Assembly (NCBI GenBank): GCA_035263025.1
Contig: DATFRR010000001.1
Span: forward strand, 1-16,221
Length of the DNA stretch: 16,221 nucleotides
From: DASQPR01 sp035263025
GTDB lineage: Bacteria; Actinomycetota; Actinomycetes; Mycobacteriales; Micromonosporaceae
Direction of reading: 5' to 3'
The translations under genes were made by a program, and so were the position numbers. This document shows, piece by piece, positions 7,550-13,634 of this stretch; positions within the stretch are counted from its first letter, which is position 1; each line of letters opens with the position of its first letter. The notes under the pieces were generated by a model. That model searched no databases. It saw nothing but the letters and a program-made list of their open reading frames with translations, and was not told the DNA's origin.

Positions 7550-8500
7550 TCAGGTTCGGTGCGCCGACAGATACGTCGTTGCCAACCGAATCTCGCGACG
7601 GCCGGCAGCGAGTTCGCGCGCGATGCGTTCGCGGAACGCGGCCTCCTCGGCCGGCTCGAGCGCCGCCGACACAATTTCACCCAACGTGGGTACGAGGGGA
7701 TTGGGCGCCATCGCGAGTAGCGAATCCACTGTGTATTCGGAACGTGTGTCACCAGCGTGTGTGTTGTTGTGCTGGCGCGTGATCTCGGCCTGGTACGTCA
7801 TCCGGATGTCCACGAAACCCGCCGCCTCGGCCTCGCGGATCAGGTCACGTTCGTCGAAGCCGAGCATGGTGCCGAGGTCGTACGTGTCGTGTTCCGCTCG
7901 AACCTTCGCCGCGATCGACTCCATGCCGGTCATGTCGAATCCCCAGCCCCACAGGCGACTCGGTCGGTCGTCCACGCCGAATCGATTGATCGGCTCGAAG
8001 ATTGACAGCCGGCCGCCCGGCCGCACCACCCGATGCAACGCGGCGAACGACGCGGCGATGTCATCCACGTAGATCAGCACGGATCGTGTGGTAGCGACGT
8101 CGACGGACTCGGACCCGATCGCGTCGAGGGCCGGCAGTCCGGTCTGTACGAACGAGAACCGTTGGTTGTCCGTACCCACGGAAGCGGCGCGCATGGAGGC
8201 GGCGATCTCGCGACAGACGGCGAGCAGGTCGGCGGAGATATCGCTCAGCACGACGTGGCCGGTCGGACCGACGAGATCGGCGGCACCGAATCCGATCAGG
8301 CCGTCGCCGCACCCGACATCAAGCAGCGTGTCGCCCGGCCGGATCTGGGCACGCCGGAGCACCTCCTCGCGAACGTCCGCCAGGTAGGCAAGCGTCCGTT
8401 CGCGCTGGCCAGCGTCGCCGCCGAATCGCTTCTCCAACAACCACGACGCCCAACGATCTCGAGCGTGACCTTGGTGCTGCGGGCCGGTTTCGGTAGTCAT
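7550..8500 (-). CDS. Class I SAM-dependent methyltransferase
   Basis: This 316-residue protein has a Rossmann-type SAM-binding domain. Motif I is LLDVGCGDGLIGFG (about 59-72), an acidic residue after beta-2 occurs in VVLSDIS (Asp87), and the motif after beta-4 is SVDVATTRSVLIYVDD (132-147). VVRPGGRLSIFEP (158-170) is the usual Methyltransf_11/25 beta-5 region. It transfers a methyl group from S-adenosylmethionine; the acceptor cannot be predicted. The approximately 140-residue C-terminal part holds a His/Asn-rich stretch (ITRQHNNTHAG) and no recognised domain. The ATG at 8500 overlaps the TGA of the patatin-like gene (ATGA), so the two are probably translated together; a longer frame upstream lies within that gene. 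A 105-bp gap with the fadA operator follows. Confidence 0.88.
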   Translation of the reverse strand: MTTETGPQHQGHARDRWASWLLEKRFGGDAGQRERTLAYLADVREEVLRRAQIRPGDTLLDVGCGDGLIGFGAADLVGPTGHVVLSDISADLLAVCREIAASMRAASVGTDNQRFSFVQTGLPALDAIGSESVDVATTRSVLIYVDDIAASFAALHRVVRPGGRLSIFEPINRFGVDDRPSRLWGWGFDMTGMESIAAKVRAEHDTYDLGTMLGFDERDLIREAEAAGFVDIRMTYQAEITRQHNNTHAGDTRSEYTVDSLLAMAPNPLVPTLGEIVSAALEPAEEAAFRERIARELAAGRREIRLATTYLSAHRT

Positions 8501-9339
8501 CGCGCCGGCATCCATACGTCGCGTACGTCCTGTGCGACTTGCGCAGCCTGCCGTCGGCCGGCTTCGGCGGACGGTGCTCGGCGGGACGGATCGAGGACGT
8601 TGCCGCCCATCGCCGCAGCCGAATCGGCGTCCGGGACGACGACGGCGACCGATGCGGTCTCGCGCAGCATCGCCACCTGTTCCGCGACCGGCCGCATCGG
8701 CCCGCCGCCTCGATACATCGGCGCGATGACGACAACGCGGTCCACGCCAGCGGCGAGATCCGCGTTCGCCCACGACCGTAGCCCGCCGTCCATGAAGCGC
8801 CGGCCGCCGATCGGCGTGCACGGCCAGATCGTCGGCACCGCACAGCTCGCCGTGACCGCGTCTACGAGCGATACGCCGGAGTTCCGGTCGAACACCGCGT
8901 CCGCGCCGGTCACCGCGTCGACGGCGACGATCAGCAGTCGACGCTCCGGCCAATCGCGGGACGGCAGCCGGGTCGCGACCACCTCACGTCGACGGTCCGC
9001 GGGAATCGTCTTCGCTCGCAACGCGCGCACGCCAATGCGTTGGCGGAATCGAACCGGGTCCGACGACCGCAACACGGCGGCGGTGACCATGAGCCAGAAC
9101 CGAACGCCGATCCGCGCGGCAATCTCATGTGTTGGCGGCGCGAGCTGATCGGCGTAGAGGCGTTCGACCGGCACGCCGGCGCGGATCTGCGCGCCGACCA
9201 CCGAGCCGGCGGATGTGCCGACCACCGTATCGGCATCGGTGAGATCGATGCCCTCGTCGGCGAGGCCGGCAAGGATCCCGAGCTCCCATGCGGCACCGGT
9301 CTGGCCGCCACTGCCGAGCACGAGCGCGGTCGTCGTCAT
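8497..9339 (-). CDS. Patatin-like phospholipase / serine acyl hydrolase
   Basis: This 280-residue patatin-domain protein hydrolyses acyl esters with a Ser-Asp dyad. Visible elements are a glycine-rich oxyanion loop GSGGQTGAAWELG (9-21), the nucleophile elbow GTSAG with Ser43, and the DGG motif with Asp184. The N-terminal loop GSGGxxG is slightly diverged from the classical GGGxxG. No signal peptide is seen, so it is probably cytoplasmic. The ATG at 9339 follows a GGGGG tract with a 5-nt spacer; a GTG one codon upstream (9342) is equally in frame. It leads a two-gene unit with the methyltransferase (4-bp overlap) and is divergent from the GNAT gene. Substrate is unknown; a lipid ester is likely from the family. 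Confidence 0.9.
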   Translation of the reverse strand: MTTTALVLGSGGQTGAAWELGILAGLADEGIDLTDADTVVGTSAGSVVGAQIRAGVPVERLYADQLAPPTHEIAARIGVRFWLMVTAAVLRSSDPVRFRQRIGVRALRAKTIPADRRREVVATRLPSRDWPERRLLIVAVDAVTGADAVFDRNSGVSLVDAVTASCAVPTIWPCTPIGGRRFMDGGLRSWANADLAAGVDRVVVIAPMYRGGGPMRPVAEQVAMLRETASVAVVVPDADSAAAMGGNVLDPSRRAPSAEAGRRQAAQVAQDVRDVWMPAR

Positions 9340-9423
9340 CACTGCCCCCGTTTGTTGCCGTGCCGCGGGTCTGCCGCCGGTATATCACGTGACGGCGCGC
9401 CGGACGGTCCGCCACGATGGACC
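9340..9423. promoter_or_regulatory. Divergent promoter region, patatin-like gene / GNAT gene
   Basis: The 84-bp gap must hold promoters in both directions. Near its centre is TATATC (9381-9386), an AT-rich -10-like hexamer for the plus strand whose complement can serve the minus strand. It overlaps a perfect 8-bp palindrome TCACGTGA (9385-9392). No -35 with good spacing is obvious. A shared regulator of the two units is possible but not shown. Confidence 0.35.
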
Positions 9424-10092
9424 ATGCTCACCGATCACTACGCGGCGTACCGCATCCGGTTGCGTACCCCGAGTCTCGAACTCCGTCTGCCCGACCTGGA
9501 CGACCTGGCTCAATTGGCGGATGTGGCCGCGGATGGCGTACACGATCCGAGCTGGATGCCGTTCGTCGTGCCGTGGACGGACGCGACACCGGAGGTACGC
9601 GGACGGTCAGTGATCACGTACAACATGACGGTCATCGCTGCGTCGACAACGGCCAACTGGCACCTGCCGTTCTGCGTCGTCGCGGACGGCGAGCCGGTCG
9701 GCATCCAGGACATCGGGGCGACCGACTTTGGCGTGCTGCGTGAGGTGCACACCGGTTCGTGGATCGGGCAACGCTTCCAGGGCCGAGGCATCGGGACCCA
9801 GATGCGCGCCGCCGTGCTGCACCTCGCATTCGAGGGTCTCAGTGCCCGTGAGGCGACGTCCGCCGCGCACCAGGACAACGCGGCGTCGAACGCGATATCG
9901 CGCAAGTTGGGATACGTACCCGACGGCATGGACCGCCTCGTCGCGCGCGGCGAAGCCGCGGTGCACGTTCGCTACCGACTCGACCGCGAAGCGTGGCATG
10001 CCCACCGTACGGTGCCGGTCACGATGGACGGGCTGACCGACACATGCCTGGCCGACCTCGGCGCCGTCGAGGCTGTGCAAATGACAGGGTAG
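9424..10092 (+). CDS. GNAT-family N-acetyltransferase (RimJ/RimL-like)
   Basis: This 222-residue acetyltransferase would move the acetyl group of acetyl-CoA to an amine. The acetyl-CoA-binding motif A is clear at QRFQGRGIGTQMR (116-128), followed by a helix and by AAHQDNAASNAISRKLGYV (147-165). That stretch is the typical Asn-rich beta-5/alpha-4 segment of the Acetyltransf_3 (RimJ/RimL) type. Substrate could be a ribosomal-protein N-terminus, an antibiotic or a metabolite; nothing decides between these. The ATG at 9424 gives a normal family N-terminus (RTPSLELRLPDLDD) and has only weak Shine-Dalgarno support, so leaderless translation is possible. The frame is open far upstream, but that part is antisense to the patatin-like gene. 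It converges on P450-2 with 8 bp between stop codons. Confidence 0.88.
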   Translation: MLTDHYAAYRIRLRTPSLELRLPDLDDLAQLADVAADGVHDPSWMPFVVPWTDATPEVRGRSVITYNMTVIAASTTANWHLPFCVVADGEPVGIQDIGATDFGVLREVHTGSWIGQRFQGRGIGTQMRAAVLHLAFEGLSAREATSAAHQDNAASNAISRKLGYVPDGMDRLVARGEAAVHVRYRLDREAWHAHRTVPVTMDGLTDTCLADLGAVEAVQMTG

Positions 10093-10113
10093 GCCGCGGG
10101 CTACCTCGCGGCC
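10092..10113. terminator. Convergent hairpin between the GNAT and P450-2 genes
   Basis: GGCCGCG (10092-10098) and CGCGGCC (10107-10113) are perfect 7-bp all-GC arms with an 8-nt loop. The hairpin covers the whole 8-bp gap: the last base of the GNAT TAG starts the left arm and the P450 TAG lies in the loop. A bidirectional U-less terminator is the likely role. Confidence 0.5.
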
Positions 10114-11396
10114 GGTTGGCTTGTGGTGGCCGCGACGCGAGTTCGGCGCGCGCCGGCCGCCACCGGCAGACGGATCGGTCCGCGGATCGTGGTGGCGTTT
10201 CGGCGGCGTACTGCTCCATTTCGGCGCAGCCGTGGCATGCGCTCGGCGAGCACCTGCAGCGCGATGGTCGCCTCCAGCGTCGCCAGCGGTGCGCCGACGC
10301 AGTAGTGGATGCCGCTCGAGAACGCGAGGTGGTCGGTCGTGTCGACTCTGTTGATGTCGAACACGTTCGGGCGGTCGTACACCTCTGGGTCGCGGTTTGC
10401 CGCGCCGATCAGCGTCACCACGAACTGGTCCTTGCGCACCGACTTGCCCTCGAGTTCGAGTGGCTCTAGCGCGACGCGGCCGGTCCGCTGGACCGGCGGG
10501 TCGAAGCGCAGCACTTCCTCGACCGCCTTTGGTGCCATCGCCTCCGGATCCGCGCACAACGCATCCCACTGCTCGTGGTTGGACAGCAACGCCAGCACGC
10601 CGTTGCCGATCAGGTTCACCGTCGTCTCGAAGCCGGCCACCAACAACAGCGAGCAGAACGGCAGCATCTCCTCCGGCCGGACCTGGTCGCCCTCGGCGGC
10701 GACGACCTCGCTGACGATGTCGTCGCCAGGCTCGACGCGTCGCAGCTCGAAGAGCCGCTCGAAGAGCGCGCGCAGCCGCGTGTCGCTGGCCATGAGCTGG
10801 CCGGCGTGACGCAGCGACCGGATGCCGTCCAGGGCGCCTCCGATCAACACGCCGTGGCGCGCGAACTCGTCCGCGTCGGCGTTCGGAATGCCAAGCAGAT
10901 CGGTGATGACTGCGATCGGGAGCGGAGCGGCGAGCGACGAGACCAGGTCGAACTCGCCGGCCGCCTCGGCGCGGTCGAGCAGGTCGTTTACCGTACGCAC
11001 GATCCGCGGCCGATATGTCGCGACCATCTTGGGGCTGAACGCCGGCATCGCCAAGCGCCGCAGTCGGGTGTGGTCCGGCGGATTCATGCCAAGAAACGAC
11101 AGGTCAAGCTCGTCTGGCGCGGGTGTCCCGCGGTCGGCTGGTCGCACCCCGAGCCGCCGGTCCCGAAGCACCGACTTGCACACGCGATGGCTGGTGGTCG
11201 ACCAGTTGCCGAGCCTCGTCGGAACGAGGGTGCCGGCGGTGCGCATGCGTTCGTAGATCGCGTACGGGTCGTCGCGCCCCGGCCGCAGTGTGAGCAATGC
11301 GAGTGGGTCGCGCTTCACGTGTCCGGCGAAGGCGATGTTTGCGCGCTGCCGGTACAACCGCGTCGCGAACGAGACCGTCTGCCCGAGTTGACTCAT
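10101..11396 (-). CDS. Cytochrome P450 (P450-2), bacterial class I type
   Basis: This 431-residue soluble P450 is of typical bacterial length. Signatures are NPPDHTRLRRL (105-115, C-helix), I-helix AGFETT (254-259), K-helix ExxR E294-R297, and haem loop FSSGIHYCVG (359-368) with axial Cys366 and conserved His364. These features fit CYP107/CYP105-like actinobacterial enzymes that use ferredoxin and ferredoxin reductase; neither is nearby. The I-helix has Glu rather than Asp in the acid-Thr pair, a common variant. The ATG at 11396 follows AGGA with a 5-nt spacer. The gene is 72 bp downstream of a TetR-family regulator on the same strand; the gap carries a 10-bp palindrome GCGTCGACGC (11434-11443). 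Co-transcription or local control by that TetR is likely. The last 30 residues are basic, then Ala/Thr-rich. Substrate unknown. Confidence 0.95.
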   Translation of the reverse strand: MSQLGQTVSFATRLYRQRANIAFAGHVKRDPLALLTLRPGRDDPYAIYERMRTAGTLVPTRLGNWSTTSHRVCKSVLRDRRLGVRPADRGTPAPDELDLSFLGMNPPDHTRLRRLAMPAFSPKMVATYRPRIVRTVNDLLDRAEAAGEFDLVSSLAAPLPIAVITDLLGIPNADADEFARHGVLIGGALDGIRSLRHAGQLMASDTRLRALFERLFELRRVEPGDDIVSEVVAAEGDQVRPEEMLPFCSLLLVAGFETTVNLIGNGVLALLSNHEQWDALCADPEAMAPKAVEEVLRFDPPVQRTGRVALEPLELEGKSVRKDQFVVTLIGAANRDPEVYDRPNVFDINRVDTTDHLAFSSGIHYCVGAPLATLEATIALQVLAERMPRLRRNGAVRRRNATTIRGPIRLPVAAGARRTRVAATTSQPAAR

Positions 11397-11468
11397 GTCT
11401 GTCCTTCTTCAGCGGTGGGGATGCGAGCCCGTCGCGTCGACGCCGAGTGTCGCCGCGTGGCGGGCGTG

Positions 11469-12029
11469 TTAGGTCGCCGCGCCGATCCCGCGGAGCAACG
11501 TTCGAACGGCGAGATCGGGTGCGTCGCGCGGCGCGAGGTGGCCGGACTTGACCGCCTCCCACGCGGAGTAGATGACTGAGTAGAACGTCTGCAGCAGCCA
11601 CCAGTCCGGGATGTCGGGCGTGACGACGCCGCGGTCGCGGGCGCGCTGCAACAGCGCGAGGGCACGGAGCTCGACGGCCGTCCACCGTTCGACGAGGTCG
11701 GGCATGTGCTCGAGGATCGGGCTGCGCCAGAGGAATCCGAGTTGGGGACCAATGGCGATCATGGCGTCGGCGAGCGGGCCCAGGCCGCCCTCCGGGTCGT
11801 CTGCCACGTTGTCGATTGCGCGCGTCCACAGGTCCACCGCTCGATGTCCGACCGCGCGCAGCAGGTCATCGCGCGTCGCGTAGTGCTTGTGGAGCGTGGT
11901 GCGCCCGATGCCGGCGGCCTCCGCGACATCGGAGAGTGATGCCGCCGGATCGGCGACCAGCACCTCGGCGGCAATGTCCAGCAACGACGGCTTCGTCGTC
12001 TTGCGTACCGCGACGGTGTGAACACTCAT
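11469..12029 (-). CDS. TetR/AcrR-family transcriptional regulator
   Basis: This 186-residue regulator has the standard layout. The N-terminal DNA-binding domain (about 10-60) carries the helix-turn-helix LSDVAEAAGIGRTTLHKHYATRDDLLRAV, recognisable by the xTLHKHYxxRDDLL recognition-helix end. An all-helical ligand-binding domain follows, with aromatic residues near WWLLQTFYSVIYSAW (142-156). Such proteins usually repress their own promoter and a neighbouring gene until a small ligand binds. The gene sits directly upstream of P450-2 on the same strand, which makes that P450 the most likely target. The ATG at 12029 has no good Shine-Dalgarno sequence and lies close to candidate operators (12033-12083). 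Ligand unknown. The upstream ribonuclease D gene ends 62 bp before it and is probably a separate unit. Confidence 0.92.
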   Translation of the reverse strand: MSVHTVAVRKTTKPSLLDIAAEVLVADPAASLSDVAEAAGIGRTTLHKHYATRDDLLRAVGHRAVDLWTRAIDNVADDPEGGLGPLADAMIAIGPQLGFLWRSPILEHMPDLVERWTAVELRALALLQRARDRGVVTPDIPDWWLLQTFYSVIYSAWEAVKSGHLAPRDAPDLAVRTLLRGIGAAT

Positions 12030-12032
12030 GTT

Positions 12033-12083
12033 CAGTACCGTACCGGACTGTTCGATGAGGGTCTAGTCTGTTCGATTCCGAAC
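12033..12083 (-). promoter_or_regulatory. Candidate TetR operator cluster
   Basis: Three overlapping signals occupy the 62-bp gap before the TetR gene. An imperfect dyad reads CAGTCCGGTACGGTACTG on the coding strand (12033-12050). ATCGAACAG appears twice, at 12048-12056 and 12068-12076, exactly 20 bp apart. A perfect repeat GTTCG-ATTC-CGAAC sits at 12070-12083. The TetR start codon is only 4 bp from the first, so autorepression is plausible. Confidence 0.5.
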
Positions 12084-12091
12084 GTGGTCGA

Positions 12092-13387
12092 TCAAGACTC
12101 AGAAAGGGCGTCAGTGATGGCGTCGGCGACGAGTGCGATCTGCCACTCGCGCGCGCCGTGTGATCGGAGCGCCGCGCCGATCGGCGTGACGGTCAGATCG
12201 GCGGGCGGCTCCCACATCACCCGGCGCACGGTGTCTGGCGTGATCAGGTTCTCGGGCGGAAGGCGATGCTCGGCGGCGATCGCGTTGACCGCGCCGCGCG
12301 CGCGAGCCAAGCGGGCGGCCGCGACCGGGTCTCGCTCCGCCCAGCGGTGCGCGGGCGGCGGACCGTCGTTCGCGACCGGCACTGGGAGCTGATCGTTGGG
12401 CAGCGCACGGGCCTCGTCGAGGGCGGCGAGCCAGGTGCCGGCCAGCCGTCGCACGGATCGTCCGCCGAAACCAGGCAGCAGCAATAGCGACCGCTCGTCG
12501 CGCGGATCCATCTCGGCGGCCGCGATGACCGCCGCGTCCGCGAGCACTCGGCCAGGGGCCGCGTCGCGGCGTGCCGCGACCGCGTCGCGGGCGTACCACA
12601 TCGCTCGGACCCGGGACAGCGCACGCGCACCCCGGACGCGGTGGATGCCGGACGTGCGCCGCCACGGGTCGGTACGGATTCGCGGCGCCGCCCCGCCGTG
12701 CGTGACCAGCGCGTTGAACTCCTCGGCAGCCCACTGCGCCTTGCCCTGTGTCGCGAGCTCCATGGCGAGCAGGTTGCGAAGCTCCACAAGCAACTCGACG
12801 TCGAGCGCCGCGTAGGTGAGCCACGACTCGGGCAGCGGTCGCGTCGACCAGTCCGCCGCTGAGTGGTGCTTCTCGAGCGAAAAGCCGAGCAGCGATTCGG
12901 TCAGCGCCGCGAGCCCGACCCGCTCGAACCCGGCCAGCCGGGCCGCCAGCTCGGTGTCAAAGAGCCGGGTCGGCCGCAAACCGATCTCGGACAGGCATGG
13001 CAGGTCTTGGCTCGCCGCATGCAGCACCCATTCCTCGTCGGCGATGACCGCGGCGAGCGCGCTGAGGTCGCCGAACGGCAGCGGATCGAGCAACACCGTG
13101 TCACTGCCGGCACGCTTCAGCTGCACCAGGTATGCCCGCGACGAGTAGCGGTATCCGGAGGCGCGCTCGGCGTCCACCGCCACCGGCCCACTGCCGGCAC
13201 CGAGCATGTCGATCGCCCGGGCGAGACCGGCGGCGTCGTCCGTCGGTGGTGGAGTGCCGCCGCTTGGCACGGTCAGTGGCACCGCGGGTGGCGCTAGGGT
13301 GTGGTCGTTGTCGATGGGCTCGGTAGCATCGGAGGAACTCGACCGACGGGACAAATCGCCGTCAAGGCGGTGCGCGTCGTCGGTCAC
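12092..13387 (-). CDS. Ribonuclease D / HRDC-domain 3'-5' exonuclease
   Basis: This 431-residue DEDD-family exonuclease probably trims RNA 3' ends, such as tRNA precursors. Catalytic residues are visible: motif I D72-x-E74 (VAVDAERASG), motif II D128 (HAASQDLPCL), and motif III Y192-xxx-D196 (YAALD), the DEDDy type. An HRDC nucleic-acid-binding domain spans about 255-325 (LLLLPGFGGRSVRRLAGTW). Residues 1-50 are acidic/Pro-rich and probably disordered. The GTG at 13387 is the longest possible start, as an in-frame TAA lies four codons upstream. Its GGAGG is only 1 nt away, an unusually tight spacing, so a later start or leaderless initiation is possible. The hemE-DUF3000-RNase D neighbourhood is conserved in actinobacteria and supports the call. 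Confidence 0.93.
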   Translation of the reverse strand: MTDDAHRLDGDLSRRSSSSDATEPIDNDHTLAPPAVPLTVPSGGTPPPTDDAAGLARAIDMLGAGSGPVAVDAERASGYRYSSRAYLVQLKRAGSDTVLLDPLPFGDLSALAAVIADEEWVLHAASQDLPCLSEIGLRPTRLFDTELAARLAGFERVGLAALTESLLGFSLEKHHSAADWSTRPLPESWLTYAALDVELLVELRNLLAMELATQGKAQWAAEEFNALVTHGGAAPRIRTDPWRRTSGIHRVRGARALSRVRAMWYARDAVAARRDAAPGRVLADAAVIAAAEMDPRDERSLLLLPGFGGRSVRRLAGTWLAALDEARALPNDQLPVPVANDGPPPAHRWAERDPVAAARLARARGAVNAIAAEHRLPPENLITPDTVRRVMWEPPADLTVTPIGAALRSHGAREWQIALVADAITDALSES

Positions 13388-13515
13388 CCCTCCAACTTAC
13401 GGTGCCGGCCCGTGCCGTAGGCACAGCCGGGTCGGCGCGCCGATCACGGTGGTCGGGCTCGACGAGCGTCGACTCACGGGCGGACGAGCCGCCGACGCCG
13501 CAGGTATGGTGCCCG

Positions 13516-13537
13516 GGCCGGTCTTGAACGACCGGCC
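13516..13537 (+). promoter_or_regulatory. Perfect inverted repeat upstream of the membrane-protein gene
   Basis: GGCCGGTC and GACCGGCC are perfect 8-bp arms around TTGAAC. It lies 38 bp before the ATG at 13575, and a -10-like TATGGT (13505-13510) sits just upstream, which would place the hairpin at or just after the transcription start. It could be an operator or a 5'-UTR stem. The rest of the 187-bp divergent gap (13388-13574) shows only a small GTGCC-GTA-GGCAC repeat. Confidence 0.45.
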
Positions 13538-13558
13538 AGCTCAGCCGGAGGTGTCACG

Positions 13559-13588
13559 ATGCCGAGGTGCCGCGATGTCGGAGCCTGA
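13559..13588 (+). other. Possible 9-codon leader ORF overlapping the membrane-protein start
   Basis: ATG at 13559 has GGAGG 7 nt upstream (13547-13551) and runs nine codons (MPRCRDVGA) to TGA at 13586-13588. It is in a different frame from the membrane-protein gene and overlaps its start at 13575. With such a good ribosome-binding site it may be translated and affect initiation at 13575, but a nine-codon frame can occur by chance. Confidence 0.3.
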
Positions 13589-13634
13589 GATGTCGGAGCG
13601 TGAGATGTCGGAGCCTGAGATGTCGGTGCCGGAA
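13575..13634 (+). repeat. Four tandem 15-bp units encoding MSEPE-like pentapeptides
   Basis: Units at 13575, 13590, 13605 and 13620; units 1 and 3 are identical, unit 2 has one change and unit 4 is diverged. Each of the first three contains ATG followed by GGAG placed 6 nt before the next ATG, so the array repeats a whole initiation site in frame. Confidence 0.85.

Noticed and set aside
8501..8953. 151-residue upstream extension of the methyltransferase (a possible fusion)
   Set aside because: The extra part is Arg-rich shadow of the patatin gene; the ATGA overlap at 8497-8500 marks the real start.
9040..9423. 128-residue upstream extension of the GNAT protein
   Set aside because: It is antisense to the patatin-like gene and has no domain signal; the GNAT fold begins at about 9424.
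2..11396. A single biosynthetic gene cluster joining the P450s, exporter, hydrolase, methyltransferase and acetyltransferase
   Set aside because: No core synthase, carrier protein or cluster regulator is present, orientations alternate, and fadAB is ordinary catabolism. The tailoring-like enzymes are suggestive, but the window does not support a cluster.
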